From the NCBI RefSeq assembly GCF_035610345.1, contig NZ_CP141213.1:992001-1056000 (forward strand): 64,000 bases of DNA, given 5' to 3'. The notes beneath the pieces were generated by a model. That model was not told where the DNA came from, did not search any database, and saw only the letters and a program-made list of their open reading frames with translations. Below, one piece after another: positions 54,601 through 63,772 of the stretch. The position numbers and the translations under genes are program-made. This DNA is from Sinorhizobium meliloti (GTDB lineage Bacteria > Pseudomonadota > Alphaproteobacteria > Rhizobiales > Rhizobiaceae). Each line of letters opens with the position of its first letter. Within the stretch, counting starts at the first letter, position 1.

Positions 54601-55342
54601 TGATCAGTGTGAGGAGGACCAGGGCGACGACCGCACCCTCGAGTTCGAAGCGCACCGCGGCCCAAAGAAGCGGCGGCATGATGATGTATGCAAAGGGTAA
54701 GTAGCCACCGAGCGAGAGGGCGGCGACTCCAAGAAAAATCAGCGCAAGAACGCAGGCTTCCGCCAAACGCGCGGCCGAAAGCTCGGTCTTGTCGCGCCGG
54801 TTCTGGATCACGATGAATGTCAGCGGTGCAACGATCAAGACGCCGGTGGCGTCTCCAATCCACCAGAGCGGCCAAGCGCCGGTGAAGGTTTGCGACAATA
54901 TGCCGAACCAGGCGAGTGTCGCACTTCCGACGGTGGCGCTCACCACCGGTGCAATTCCAGCACCCAGCACGATGAAAGCGAGAACGTCCCGCAAGGTTTC
55001 CAACCGCATCGATTTCTTTAAGGCCCAATTGACCAGCGAGGCACCGATGACTGCCTCCAGGGCATTGCCGACATATATCAGCGTGGCGGCAGGGAACGGG
55101 CTGTGGAACCACAGGACATTGCTTAGCATCTCGGCGAAACATCCCGCTAGAAGCCACCACGGCCAGCTCTGCCGTTGGACAAGAGCGAGCGTGGCAATGA
55201 AGAGCCCGCTAGGAGCCCAAAAGGAGATCCCGGTTCCAGGGACGATTGCCAGGGCGCGCGCAAAGCCGCAGCCCAGGACGTAGGCTACGACAAAGAGACC
55301 CAGATGCCAGGGGTGGGGACGATACGGCCAGATGAGCATCAT
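51653..55342 (-). CDS. MASE1 five-PAS sensor histidine kinase
   Basis: A 1229-residue membrane kinase. Residues 1-300 form a MASE1 sensor of about eight helices (LGCGFARALAIVPGTGISFW). Then come five PAS modules between about 320 and 985, four ending in YRW(V/I)-type PAC strings. The HisKA has its phosphorylated H1016 in SIAHEVNQPLAA, and HATPase N, G1 and G2 boxes follow (LIRNGMEAM, DNGNGIAF, GMGMGLAI). No receiver is fused. ATG 55342 follows GGAG. The downstream receiver and FixJ-type protein are its likely partners. A divergent MBL gene lies 533 bp upstream. The ligand is unknown. Confidence 0.93.
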   Translation of the reverse strand: MMLIWPYRPHPWHLGLFVVAYVLGCGFARALAIVPGTGISFWAPSGLFIATLALVQRQSWPWWLLAGCFAEMLSNVLWFHSPFPAATLIYVGNALEAVIGASLVNWALKKSMRLETLRDVLAFIVLGAGIAPVVSATVGSATLAWFGILSQTFTGAWPLWWIGDATGVLIVAPLTFIVIQNRRDKTELSAARLAEACVLALIFLGVAALSLGGYLPFAYIIMPPLLWAAVRFELEGAVVALVLLTLITAIFTISGTSPFAGDDETQRHKQFMLQLFLAVSAVSALIVAAISRQHQLALSNLQQSVAALRERERELSQIVNMVPVHIRRLTPEGEPTFFNKRLTDFFGLDLQQLQKPNASGLVTAVQTLVHPDDADRLLQAVRRSMATGEPYSIKYRMRRADGAYRWVDGRAEPLRDESGTVLQWFAISIDIDDEVRMQEALKQSERRYRELFHYMPIGLAQIDAGKLIPMFKELRAQGVVSLETYIDENPEFLSHALEALEVEEANQHVVDMFRAKSAEEMGGSITRYWQPSLATIRRSIEARYRGEEVFQEETRVARMDGSVMDVVFATARPGAIADKSLVGFIDITERKRAEEALRTREREFSLLVNMVPSYLWRLTPDGVPNFLNQRLIDFLGPDVVNANVEGVHPLAAIIGAVVHPDDETHMRNALFHSVATGERFSMKYRLRRADGVYRWVEGSAEPMRDEEGRILQWYGLSHDIDDIMQVEEALRNSKQQLEQMIEAMPFSTLSFAPTGELTYVSKRYQDQAGAPGAQIKDFDALAREVAHPDDFPTMFARARNGFATGQPFVNRFRRRLKDGNYRWIEARAQPLRNAHGAIVQWYFASIDIEEEMRAQEALRERERFLWQLVETLPAMIDCAAPNGEPVYRNQQLRDFLGYELEELDGRAKSRLDATFDAGVHPDDLAGVKEQYALSLESGEPYRRKHRLRRFDGEYRWIEMRAAPMRDDKGAIVQWNVICLDVEREVRMQEELRLAQERLARAGQAASLAELSASIAHEVNQPLAAIVANSHACYRWLSADPVNIERAKITTERVIRDAKSAADVVSRIRALFKQSVENRSILVLSDVISEASSLVAAEALRRRIRLNIDVEPNLSPVTVDRIQVQQVLVNLIRNGMEAMDPIEDNKTVYVRMHEMDDEVRIEIGDNGNGIAFPERIFEPFFTTKENGMGMGLAISRSIVEAHGGRLWTEKNEPRGARFVFTLPVVAKGAT

Positions 55343-55875
55343 CGGCTGCTCCGACAAACAGATGAAACATAAGATCACCAGCGTCAGGGCGAGTCAGCTT
55401 CGAGTTTGGTGCTGGCGGTTGCGCGCACCCTAGTCTGGCAGCCGTGCGGCCGCAACTTGCGGAAATCCATGGTTGGGCGCTCCTTGAGAAATAGCGCCGA
55501 GCCTCAACGCGCTCCGCGACGTTGATCACGAAGGCTATGGGAAAGGCCCAAGCACCAGGTCGCCAGACGAGTGATGCCTTGTCATCTGCCGGCAAAGCAG
55601 CCGAGCGCTACGCGAATGACGATCCCAATGATCATCGCCGGACATTTGTCGCGCACAGGAATTCGACCGAGCGCGACACCGGGCGATCGCCGCATGCGGA
55701 TGCGTCAGCAGCAATAGCTCTACAGCGGCAGCAATCGTTCTGGCGCAGCCGTAGATCGCTTTCGATAGATCAAAGAGGACACGCCGGCATTGAGTGTGTC
55801 GCGATCGACTTTCACTCCGCTTCCCACCCACGAAGCGGAAGCCATCCACGACATAGAACAGAGGAGCGTTCAAAG
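55343..55875. other. Divergent promoter region, no gene seen
   Basis: A 533-bp gap between the kinase and the MBL hydrolase, which are transcribed away from each other. Frames across it are not protein-like. Nothing recognisable as a repeat or hairpin; it should contain sites for the FixJ-type regulator if that controls either side. Confidence 0.4.
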
Positions 55876-56829
55876 ATGAACCAGATGAGCAGCAATACTC
55901 AGGAGGCAAGCGTGAAACTGGAGAGCGCCTCACATATCGGTAGGTCCGCATCCGAGGAACTGGTGCCGTCACGCTACGCCGTACAAATCGGCGAGATTGA
56001 AGTCCTGGTGATCAGCGATGGTGTGCTACCTCTTCCAACCGCGATGCTGGGCCATAACGCCGAGCCGGCCGCCCGTGCCGCCTGGTTGGGCGACATGTTT
56101 CTGCCGCAGGACGCATTCGACTGGGCGCTGAACGTCGTCGTGGTCCGTAGCGGCGAGCAGACCATTCTCATCGATGCTGGCCTGGGACTCGACCCCGATT
56201 TGAACTTGCCGCGTGCTGGGCAGCTGATGAAGCGGCTGGCGGCCGCCGGCATCGACCTCGCATCCGTAACCGACGTGGTACTGACCCACATGCACATGGA
56301 TCATGTTGGCGGACTGCTGGTCGACGGGGTGAAGGAGCAGCTGAATCCGGATCTGCGGATCCACGTTGCCACTGCCGAGGTTAAGTTCTGGGAGTCGCCC
56401 GATTTCACACACGCGGTGATGCCGGAGGGGTTCCCGGACGCGCTTCGGGCGGCCGCCAAGCGGTTCGTCAAAGATTATCAGAGTCACCTGCGGCTGTTCG
56501 AGGATGAGCATGAGGTGGCGCCGGGCGTGGTCGTGTCTCGCACCGGCGGGCATACCCCCGGACACAGCGTGGTCCGCGTGGCATCGGGCAAGGACCGTCT
56601 CATGTTTGCCGGCGACGCCGTGTTCGCGGTCGGATTCGACCACCCCGACTGGCACAACGGTTTCGAACACGACCCCGAGGAGGCGGCTCGCGTTCGCGTC
56701 CGGCTTTTGCAGGAGCTGGCGGCCACCGGCGAACTGCTGGTGGCAACACATATGCCGTTTCCTTCCGTTGGCCATGTCGCGGTCGATGGCGAGGCCTTTC
56801 GTTGGGTGCCGGTCTTCTGGGACTACTGA
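55876..56829 (+). CDS. MBL-fold metallohydrolase
   Basis: A 317-residue metallo-beta-lactamase-fold hydrolase. The zinc motif reads LTHMHMDHVGG, further ligands are the His of GGHTPGHS and the Asp of FAGDAVF and the last His in VATHMPFPS. GAGG lies before ATG 55876; the frame is open from 55522 without a site. No signal peptide. Group resembles AttM/quorum-quenching or sulfur-transfer-like MBL proteins, but substrate is not certain. It begins a run of stress-related genes. Confidence 0.9.
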   Translation: MNQMSSNTQEASVKLESASHIGRSASEELVPSRYAVQIGEIEVLVISDGVLPLPTAMLGHNAEPAARAAWLGDMFLPQDAFDWALNVVVVRSGEQTILIDAGLGLDPDLNLPRAGQLMKRLAAAGIDLASVTDVVLTHMHMDHVGGLLVDGVKEQLNPDLRIHVATAEVKFWESPDFTHAVMPEGFPDALRAAAKRFVKDYQSHLRLFEDEHEVAPGVVVSRTGGHTPGHSVVRVASGKDRLMFAGDAVFAVGFDHPDWHNGFEHDPEEAARVRVRLLQELAATGELLVATHMPFPSVGHVAVDGEAFRWVPVFWDY

Positions 56830-56973
56830 CCGCTTGTGGAATTGAGGTCGAACCAGACGTGCAACTTTGAAGGCCGTGTTCAGCGCGGCCTTCAAATCCC
56901 TGACGCATCGGGCTTTCTCAAATTCCCCTGTCGAACGACGCGCACGTATAGGCGCTCGCAAATGGAGCCTCTT

Positions 56974-57726
56974 ATGAAAATCGTTATCATCGGCGGAACC
57001 GGCCTGATCGGTTCGAAGACTGCAGAGCGCCTGCGCAAGAAAGGGCATGAGGTCATTGCCGCTGCCCCGAAAACCGGCGTCAATACCCTGACCGGCGAGG
57101 GCTTGGCGGAGGCACTGAAGCATACAGAGGTGGTTATCGACCTCGCGAACTCCCCATCCTTCGAGGACAACGCCGTGCTCGAATTCTTTCAGAAGGCGGG
57201 CAAGAACCTGATGGCGGCGGAATTGGCAGCCGGCGTAAAGCACCATGTCGCGCTCTCCATCGTCGGCGCAGATCGGTTGCCGGAAAGTGGCTATCTTCGA
57301 GCCAAGATTGCTCAGGAAAAGATCATTCGGGCAGCCGGCATACCCTATACGATCGTGCGGTCCACACAGTTCATGGAGTTTCTCGGCGGTATCGCCGAGG
57401 CGGCCACGGTCAACGGCACTGCTCGCCTGTCGACGGGTTCGTTGCAGCCGATAGCGTCCGAAGACGTCGCCGATTTCGTGACGGAGGCGGCCGTTGCCGC
57501 GCCGGCGAACGGCATCATCGAAATCTGCGGGCCCGAGCACGCTCGTCTTTGCGATTTTGCCGCGCGCTATCTCAAGGCGATCGGAGATTCCCGCACCGTC
57601 ATCGCAGATCCGGATGCCCGGTATTTTGGGGCAAAGCTGGAAGAGGGTTCACTCGTCTCCGACAAGCACCCTCGCGTCGGCCGCATCGGTTTTGATGAGT
57701 GGTTTGCGACGACGCGCAGCAAGTAA
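56974..57726 (+). CDS. NmrA/NAD(P)-binding Rossmann protein
   Basis: A 250-residue atypical short-chain reductase: IVIIGGTGLIGSKTAERLR binds NAD(P), then KHHVALSIVGADRLPESGY and YTIVRSTQFMEF, as in NmrA-like/SDR_a5 proteins. ATG 56974 after GGAG. Lies between the MBL and cupin genes on the same strand, 62 bp before the cupin. Function likely redox or electrophile sensing; not determined. Confidence 0.88.
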   Translation: MKIVIIGGTGLIGSKTAERLRKKGHEVIAAAPKTGVNTLTGEGLAEALKHTEVVIDLANSPSFEDNAVLEFFQKAGKNLMAAELAAGVKHHVALSIVGADRLPESGYLRAKIAQEKIIRAAGIPYTIVRSTQFMEFLGGIAEAATVNGTARLSTGSLQPIASEDVADFVTEAAVAAPANGIIEICGPEHARLCDFAARYLKAIGDSRTVIADPDARYFGAKLEEGSLVSDKHPRVGRIGFDEWFATTRSK

Positions 57727-57788
57727 CGATCGGCGCACCGGCGGTCTATTGAGCAGCCCGGTGCCCCAGTCACGAAAGGATGGAAGAC

Positions 57789-58214
57789 ATGATCAAGACA
57801 TTGCATTTTGCCGTCGCCTTGGCGGCTCTTCTCTCAGGTGCGGCGTTCGCACATGATTCGCCAGGTGGCGATGAGGGCGCGAAGGTTACGCTCGTCTATG
57901 AGCATGAATTGCCGAACGTTCCTGGCAAGAGCGTGAAGGGCGTTCTCGTCGAATACGATCCGGGCGGCTTTTCGGAGGGCCATACTCATCCAGTATCCGC
58001 CTTCATTTACGCTACCGTTCTCGAGGGCGCGATCCGCAGTCAGGTCAATGACGGTCCCGTCACTGTCTATAGCGCGGGTGAAAGTTTTTCGGAATTGCCA
58101 GGCGATCGCCACGGAATCAGCGAAAACGTCAGCAAGACCAAGCCGGCAAAGCTGCTCGCCGTCTTTGTGGTCGATACCGCTGAAACGGAACTGACCTTCC
58201 CGATCAAGGAATAG
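57789..58214 (+). CDS. Secreted cupin protein
   Basis: A 141-residue exported cupin with a signal peptide (HFAVALAALLSGAAFAH). The cupin metal motif is partly visible in GGFSEGHTHPVSAFIYATVLEGAI and LPGDRHGISEN. Rhizobial periplasmic cupins of this sort are uncharacterised. ATG 57789 after AAGGA. A strong terminator follows. Confidence 0.88.
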   Translation: MIKTLHFAVALAALLSGAAFAHDSPGGDEGAKVTLVYEHELPNVPGKSVKGVLVEYDPGGFSEGHTHPVSAFIYATVLEGAIRSQVNDGPVTVYSAGESFSELPGDRHGISENVSKTKPAKLLAVFVVDTAETELTFPIKE

Positions 58215-58217
58215 ACC

Positions 58218-58254
58218 ATCAGGCCGGGCCTCCACTGTTGGCGCCCGGCCTGAT
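58218..58254 (+). terminator. Rho-independent terminator
   Basis: ATCAGGCCGGGC (58218-58229) pairs perfectly with GCCCGGCCTGAT (58243-58254), 12 bp, loop of 13, then CTTT. Immediately after the cupin gene. Confidence 0.9.
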
Positions 58255-58286
58255 CTTTGATTCAACCACAATCGGTGATCTGTGCC

Positions 58287-59303
58287 ATGTTTGGTGATGA
58301 CGACGCCGTACCGCTTGTCCTGGTCAACTTTCTGGGAGTTGCCGGGATTGTCGTCTGGCACATCCAGGGCGTCACCCGACCGACGGACCGTCTGATCGTC
58401 CAGATTCTATTCTTCAGCGCCATGAGCGCGGCGCTTTACCTTGGGGGTATCGCTCCGTATCGGCCTGATGGCGTCTATTTGCAGGGCATTGAAGCGCTGC
58501 TTTCAAAATCGGCCAGAATCCTGTGGTGGACCCATCTCGCCTGGGCCGTCATCGGTTTCATCCAGATCTACGTCAGATTGAACCGCAGGCCGCGGGAAGC
58601 ACACCTCATCCAGGATATGGCGATTGCCACCATCTATCTTGGTGTGGCGCTTTCCGTTGTAGGCTTCGTCTTCGGCATGCCGGTCGGCACCTTGGTCACG
58701 ACCTCCGGCGTCATCGCCGTTATCTTCGGCCTTGCGTTACAAAATACGCTCAGCGATGTCTTCTCCGGCATCGCGCTGACACTCGGCAGAGCCTATGCGA
58801 TAGGGGACTGGATTGAGTTGACCGACGGAACCGAAGGACGCGTCATCGAAACCAACTGGCGCTCCACCAACCTGTTGACCGCTACCCACAATGTCGTCGT
58901 GCTACCGAACAGCGTCTTGGCAAAGCAGGGCATGACAAATCTCAGCCGCCCCGACGAGACCCACCTGATCACGCTCCGTGTGCGCGTCGCTGCAACGCAA
59001 AGACCGCGCGTCGTCGAGGAAATCATGCGGTCTGTGCTGCAATCCAGTGTCCTCGTCAACAAGAGCCCGCCGCCGGTCGCTGCCCTGAAAGCAATCGATG
59101 CCATCGCCATCGAAATAGAACTTCAATTCCGCGTGGACAACGTGGCAATCCGAACTCCTGCCAAGAATGAGATCATCGACCTCCTTCATGACCGATGCGG
59201 AGCGAACGGGCTTTCGCTCGCTATACCGGCTGAAAGCCTTGCTTTCATGCCTTCACCGATCGACGATCAATCATCCCGGCCGGTCCGGGTCACCGGCTCA
59301 TAA
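58287..59303 (+). CDS. Mechanosensitive ion channel protein (MscS family)
   Basis: A 338-residue MscS-type channel. Four hydrophobic segments precede the pore helix (VTTSGVIAVIFGLALQNTLSDVFSGIAL is the MscS TM3 pattern); the beta domain follows, with VVVLPNSVLAKQGMTNLSRP. Start taken as ATG 58287; TTG 58257 and GTG 58275 lie in the same frame but would abut the terminator. Protects against osmotic downshift. Confidence 0.9.
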   Translation: MFGDDDAVPLVLVNFLGVAGIVVWHIQGVTRPTDRLIVQILFFSAMSAALYLGGIAPYRPDGVYLQGIEALLSKSARILWWTHLAWAVIGFIQIYVRLNRRPREAHLIQDMAIATIYLGVALSVVGFVFGMPVGTLVTTSGVIAVIFGLALQNTLSDVFSGIALTLGRAYAIGDWIELTDGTEGRVIETNWRSTNLLTATHNVVVLPNSVLAKQGMTNLSRPDETHLITLRVRVAATQRPRVVEEIMRSVLQSSVLVNKSPPPVAALKAIDAIAIEIELQFRVDNVAIRTPAKNEIIDLLHDRCGANGLSLAIPAESLAFMPSPIDDQSSRPVRVTGS

Positions 59304-59728
59304 GATCGTAGCCAGTTGTAGCGATCTCGCTTGCCCTGGTACAGGAAGTCTAACCGAATTACGCGGTTCACTGATGTTCGGAGGCCGTCGCGGCAAATGC
59401 GCCCTGCGGATGGCCCGTTTGGTGAGCATCGGTGCGACCTGCAAAAAGCGGTCGGGGGATTGTGGGCTGTCAAACGCGTCAATATGGCTCAGTTTGAGCG
59501 GAGTGACGGTCTCGCCGCGAACCCTGGCCTGCCTGCGATGTCGATGGTTGTAGGTGCAGCCACGGATAGAGATGCCGGTGATGCACGCAAAGCTGGAATC
59601 GCATCCACGAGATGCTCCCCGATCGGCTCCGCATCGCGCCACAGAAGCTTATCCATGAACCGACGGGGTGCCTCACGAGCAGGCCCGAATGTGGAAAGCT
59701 GCGCTCTTGCTCAGAGCGCAGCTCGCAA
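59304..59728. other. Non-coding gap, possible degraded DNA
   Basis: 425 bp between MscS and the convergent NADH dehydrogenase-like gene with no convincing gene. Several overlapping frames of 60-115 codons have Arg/His/Pro-rich, non-conserved composition. Length is unusual for a convergent gap, so a lost gene or insertion scar is possible. Confidence 0.4.
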
Positions 59729-60934
59729 TCAGAGGTTCGTCACACGCTCCGGATCGGCAGAAGCCAGTGCAGCGGCACGCTCGGGCTTCGGCGGATAGAT
59801 CCAGACGGTGTTGATCTCCTGCTTTGTCGCCTTCGCTTTCTCGCCGACCATCTCCACCTTTCGATCCCAACCCCGGGTAAAGAGGGCCCCGGCATCGCCG
59901 AGGTCAAGGCAGGTGACATAGGCTTTCTGATGGTATTGCCGTGCCGGTACGCCTAACAGTTCGGCAGCGGCATTGTTGCCCGCGAAGGCGCCCATGCGTG
60001 TGGCGTGCTGGCACGACATCAGTGCGTAGTTGCCGCAGTCGTCGCAAGCAGCGCGCGCAGCATCCCCGGTGGCGAAGACGCCTGGCACGGACGGTACACG
60101 CAAGCAGCCGTCGACCAGTAGCCGGTCGAACTTGTCACGTTCGCCGGGAATTTTAGTGGTAATCGGATTGGCCCGCATGCCTGCCGCCCAGATCACGGTC
60201 ATGGTTTCGATATGCTCGCCAGTACTCAGCGTCACGCCGGACTTGTCGAGCGACGAAACTCCAGCGTTGAGCCGCGTCTCCACGCCGAGGCTGCGCAGCG
60301 CTTCCTCAATGATCGGGCGAGGGCCTTCACCCATGTCAGGGGCGACCGCGCTGCTGCGGTCGATGATGATGACGCGCGGATTGGCGGTTTTGTCGAATAG
60401 GGTCCGCAGCCGCGAAGGCATCTCGGTCGCCGCCTCGATACCTGTGAACCCGGCGCCGGCAACGACGATGGTGTCACGCGCGGCCGAGGCCGGCAGCTTA
60501 GCAAGCTCGTGGAGATGGCGATCGAGGGCAATGGCGTCATCGACATTGTCGATGCTGAAGGCGTATTCGGCGAGGCCCGGAATATTCGGGCGGAACAGCC
60601 GGCTGCCGGTTGCGAGCACAAGGCGATGATACTGAAGGGACTTTCGTTCTCCCGCGGCGTTGACGACCTCTACGGTGCAGGCCTTCGTATCAACCGCTTC
60701 GACACTACCCTGCACGTAGGCGATATCGACGGCGTCAAATACATTCTGCAAAGGCGCCGTCAGGGTCTCGGGATTCGGCTCGTAAAGCCGTGGGCGGATG
60801 ACAAGCGTCGGTTCCGGGGATACCAGCGCGATTTCAAGCTCTTCGGCCGAGACGCCTTCGATATCGCGCAGACGGGCTGCGGAAAGTGCAGCGTACATGC
60901 CGGCGAAACCGGCGCCTACAATCACAAGTCTCAT
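59729..60934 (-). CDS. NADH dehydrogenase-like FAD/NAD(P) oxidoreductase
   Basis: A 401-residue type-II NADH dehydrogenase-like flavoprotein: FAD site LVIVGAGFAGMYAAL, second Rossmann DTIVVAGAGFTGIEAA, and VFATGDAARA late in the protein. No membrane-binding C-terminal helix is obvious, unlike canonical Ndh, so it may be a soluble quinone/disulfide reductase. ATG 60934. It precedes the next same-strand gene by 93 bp (alpha/beta hydrolase upstream). Confidence 0.88.
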   Translation of the reverse strand: MRLVIVGAGFAGMYAALSAARLRDIEGVSAEELEIALVSPEPTLVIRPRLYEPNPETLTAPLQNVFDAVDIAYVQGSVEAVDTKACTVEVVNAAGERKSLQYHRLVLATGSRLFRPNIPGLAEYAFSIDNVDDAIALDRHLHELAKLPASAARDTIVVAGAGFTGIEAATEMPSRLRTLFDKTANPRVIIIDRSSAVAPDMGEGPRPIIEEALRSLGVETRLNAGVSSLDKSGVTLSTGEHIETMTVIWAAGMRANPITTKIPGERDKFDRLLVDGCLRVPSVPGVFATGDAARAACDDCGNYALMSCQHATRMGAFAGNNAAAELLGVPARQYHQKAYVTCLDLGDAGALFTRGWDRKVEMVGEKAKATKQEINTVWIYPPKPERAAALASADPERVTNL

Positions 60935-61027
60935 AATGTCTACTCCGTGTCCTGGGGTTTGCGCGCCACCGTTGCCGCTCCGAATGGGAGACGGTTGACG
61001 CAGCGCGGGTTGTTGAAGTGACGTTGC

Positions 61028-61858
61028 TCAGGCCGTGACGAAGGCCAGTATGTCGGCGTTGACGATATCTGCATGGGTCGTGCACACCCCATGCGGCAGC
61101 TTCTCGTAAATCTTCAGTGTCGCGGCCTCGATCAGCTTCGCCGACAATAGAGAGGAGGTGCCGATCGGAACGATCTGGTCGTCATCGCCATGCAACACCA
61201 ATGTCGGTACGGAGATGCTCTTCAGGTCTTCGGTGAAATCCGTCTCCGAGAATGCCTTGATACCTTCGTAATGCGCTTTGGCGCCGCCCATCATGCCCTG
61301 ACGCCACCAATTTGCGATGACCGCCTGCGAAGGCTCGGCACCCGGGCGGTTGTAGCCGTAGAATGGGCCACTCGGAAAATCTCGATAGAACTGTGAACGA
61401 TTGGCGGCCAGTTGGCTGCGTAGTCCGTCGAATACTTCGAGCGGTAAACCGCCGGGATTGGCGGCGGTCTTCAGCATCAGGGGCGGCACTGCCGCAATCA
61501 TAACGAGTTTGGCAACGCGGTTCTTGCCATAGCGCGCGACATACCGCGCGGCTTCACCACCGCCGGTCGAGTGACCGACATGGACCGCGTTACGAAGATC
61601 GAGGTGGTCGATCAGTGCGGCGACGTCGGAGACGTAGTGATCCATGTCGTGGCCCTCGCTCGCCTGGCTCGATCGGCCATGACCGCGGCGATCGTGAGCG
61701 ATCACGCGAAAGCCCTTACCGAGGAAGAAGAGCATTTGATTATCCCAATCATCAGAGCTGAGGGGCCAGCCATGGTGAAAGACGATGGGTTGCGCGGACT
61801 TCGGTCCCCAATCCTTGTAGAAAATCTGAACGCCGTCGCTGGTTGTAATGGAGGCCAT
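61028..61858 (-). CDS. Alpha/beta hydrolase (non-heme haloperoxidase type)
   Basis: A 276-residue alpha/beta hydrolase similar to cofactor-free chloroperoxidases: oxyanion turn [16 protein letters not shown], nucleophile elbow GHSTGGGE (Ser), the acid in [10 protein letters not shown] and the base in [14 protein letters not shown] 61858 after AAAGGATC. Head of a two-gene unit with the NADH dehydrogenase-like gene downstream, and near the AraC regulator at 62260. Probably hydrolyses or peroxidises an organic acid; in vivo role unknown. Confidence 0.9.
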   Translation of the reverse strand: MASITTSDGVQIFYKDWGPKSAQPIVFHHGWPLSSDDWDNQMLFFLGKGFRVIAHDRRGHGRSSQASEGHDMDHYVSDVAALIDHLDLRNAVHVGHSTGGGEAARYVARYGKNRVAKLVMIAAVPPLMLKTAANPGGLPLEVFDGLRSQLAANRSQFYRDFPSGPFYGYNRPGAEPSQAVIANWWRQGMMGGAKAHYEGIKAFSETDFTEDLKSISVPTLVLHGDDDQIVPIGTSSLLSAKLIEAATLKIYEKLPHGVCTTHADIVNADILAFVTA

Positions 61859-62259
61859 TGTATTGATCCTTTGCACATATTTGTTTTACGCCGCCCATCG
61901 AAGTGAAGGGGCAGTGGCTAAAATCGGCCATGCTGGCCGCTACAGGTCGCCGCACGCGATCGACCCGCAGTCCGAGCCCAGACCATCCCGTGTCGCCAGG
62001 ATTATTTGGCTTGGGCGCAATGATGGTTTAGCGAAGCAGGACTGCGGCTGCGCCAGAGGGATTGGCGCCGTTAAAGCGCAATTGCGGTTTAGCGATCGCG
62101 CCGACGCACATCGCCCGGTCCCTTATCGGTCAGCTTTCGAAAGAGTGGCCGAAACTGGGCGCGCAGGAAAAACGGGGGCGTGCGGACATAGTAATCACGC
62201 GGTCGAGCCGAGTGCATCGAAGAATAACGAACGGTTTCGGAAACGAAGACGAGAGGAAC
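61859..62259. other. Promoter region, no gene seen
   Basis: A 401-bp gap upstream of the hydrolase gene and downstream of the AraC gene (same strand). Only shadows with Arg/His-rich composition cross it. It contains the hydrolase promoter and possible AraC-binding sites, not individually resolved. Confidence 0.4.
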
Positions 62260-63216
62260 TTAACCGTCAGCGTGGCTGCGCCGCCAATCGGTCGGTGTTT
62301 CGCCGGTCAATTTACGGAACGCAGCCGCGAATGCAGTTTGCGAGGCGTAACCGAGGGAGGCCGCGATCGAAGCCACCGAATTTGCTGGATTGCGCAGCAT
62401 GTTTATGGCCTGCTCAAGCCGATATTGACGCAGCCAGTTGTGCGGGGAGAGCCCGGTGCTTTCCTTGAACGCGCGACAGAAATGAAAACGTGACAGCCCG
62501 GAATCAGCTGCGAGGGCTGCGAGGGAGACGTCCGCATCGGCATCGGACCGCAATCGTTCGATGGCCCGGCGCAGCACATTCGGCGCCAGGCCGCCGAGCG
62601 CTGGTTGGTAGCTCGGCGCCTTGCCGGTATGCGCAGCCAGCAGGCGTGTGGCCAGAAGATCAGTTAGCTGTTGCCTGAAAAGTGTATCCAGTGCCCTATT
62701 GCCTTCCAGGACATCGGCTGCGCTCAGGAGCAACCGAGACGTAATGGGGTCCGGATGCGCCGTTCGCTCCAGAAGATCGGTCGGCGTGAAAGTATCGGCT
62801 GCCTCGGCAATGCGTGTCAGTGTCGTGTGAGGGAGATAGAGCTGAACGACATCGACCGGCTTTGGAATATCCCAGCGGGAGCTCGACCCGGCCGGGATGA
62901 TTATCACAACCCCACGACGAAACGTGCCACTCTCGACCGATCTTCCTGACCGTCGTTCCATGCGCTGCACCGTGCCGTTGTAAGCCATGATGACGTGGTC
63001 GGTCATGGGCTCGACGACGTCATGCAAGGGGCCATGATTCCAATGGGCAATTGCACCGCCGGAGGAATCCGCCGCAAGATGAATAGGGGCTGTCCGCAGA
63101 ACGCGCGACATCTCAGTTGCAGGTGCGTGATCGGCAACCCGCATGCCGTCCGCGGTCGCCCGGGTTGGAGCATTCGCTTCGCTCTCGCGGGAATTGCGGG
63201 AGTAAGGCGCGCTCAT
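62260..63216 (-). CDS. AraC-family transcriptional regulator
   Basis: A 318-residue AraC/XylS regulator with an N-terminal cupin-like sensing domain (residues 50-190) and the two HTH motifs at the C-terminus (SLAALAADSGLSRFHFCRAFKESTG and SVASIAASLGYASQTAFAAAFRKLTGETP). Start ATG 63216 lacks a clear site; ATG 63144 with GGACGGC is an alternative. It is positioned to control the hydrolase/NADH-dehydrogenase pair or the cluster upstream. Confidence 0.9.
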   Translation of the reverse strand: MSAPYSRNSRESEANAPTRATADGMRVADHAPATEMSRVLRTAPIHLAADSSGGAIAHWNHGPLHDVVEPMTDHVIMAYNGTVQRMERRSGRSVESGTFRRGVVIIIPAGSSSRWDIPKPVDVVQLYLPHTTLTRIAEAADTFTPTDLLERTAHPDPITSRLLLSAADVLEGNRALDTLFRQQLTDLLATRLLAAHTGKAPSYQPALGGLAPNVLRRAIERLRSDADADVSLAALAADSGLSRFHFCRAFKESTGLSPHNWLRQYRLEQAINMLRNPANSVASIAASLGYASQTAFAAAFRKLTGETPTDWRRSHADG

Positions 63217-63772
63217 GACTGCGCGCTCGTCGACTGACGGTGCTCACATATGACCCCGCCAACAATTGCAGGATCGATGGGCATCCGCATGTGATGGCCG
63301 ACACTGCCAGTCCTACTGCCCATGATATCCCCAATGTCGCGGTGCTTTGGTTGTTCGCGCGTTGTGTGATGCAGGGGAAAATATAAGAACTCTCGGAGGG
63401 GGGAAATCTATCCTCCAGGATAGGTTGCCTTCGCGATCGGACCTCGTTCTCGATCACGCGGGCTTCAGCGTCCCGCGATGCGCCGCCAGCCTGAGGGGCG
63501 GATGTAAAGGCATTAGGCGGTTTCACGCCGGGAGCCACCGCTGACGATCGTTTGCTCCATCACGATGGCGCGGCCTTGACGCGATAAGTGAGCGTATTGC
63601 GGCAGGGGTGGAGACGTCAGGCGCCTCCCGAGGGACTTTGGCCCAGCCGATAGGGGAGCTCGTTCAGATCAGCGAAATGCTTGCCTCGGCCAATTGCTGA
63701 TCGTGCGGTTCCACCCTAAGTCTTTGAAGCTACGCACTCCCGACGGAAACCGCTACACGCTTCCTGCACCTG
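63217..63772. other. Gap with a RIME-like fragment at its end
   Basis: 556 bp without a convincing gene. Frames of 65-140 codons there are shadows. The last 55 bp hold a fragment of the RIME-like repeat next to the lldD stop. The rest should contain the AraC gene promoter. Confidence 0.45.
63718..63739. repeat. RIME-like repeat fragment
   Basis: CTAAGTCTTTGAAGCTACGCA matches the same string at 40631-40651 with one difference. It lacks the flanking palindromes, so it is a truncated copy about 35 bp past the lldD stop. Confidence 0.6.

Noticed and set aside
59298..59642. A 114-codon frame that at first looked like a transposase remnant
   Set aside because: No DDE or HTH motif could be made out and the composition is shadow-like.
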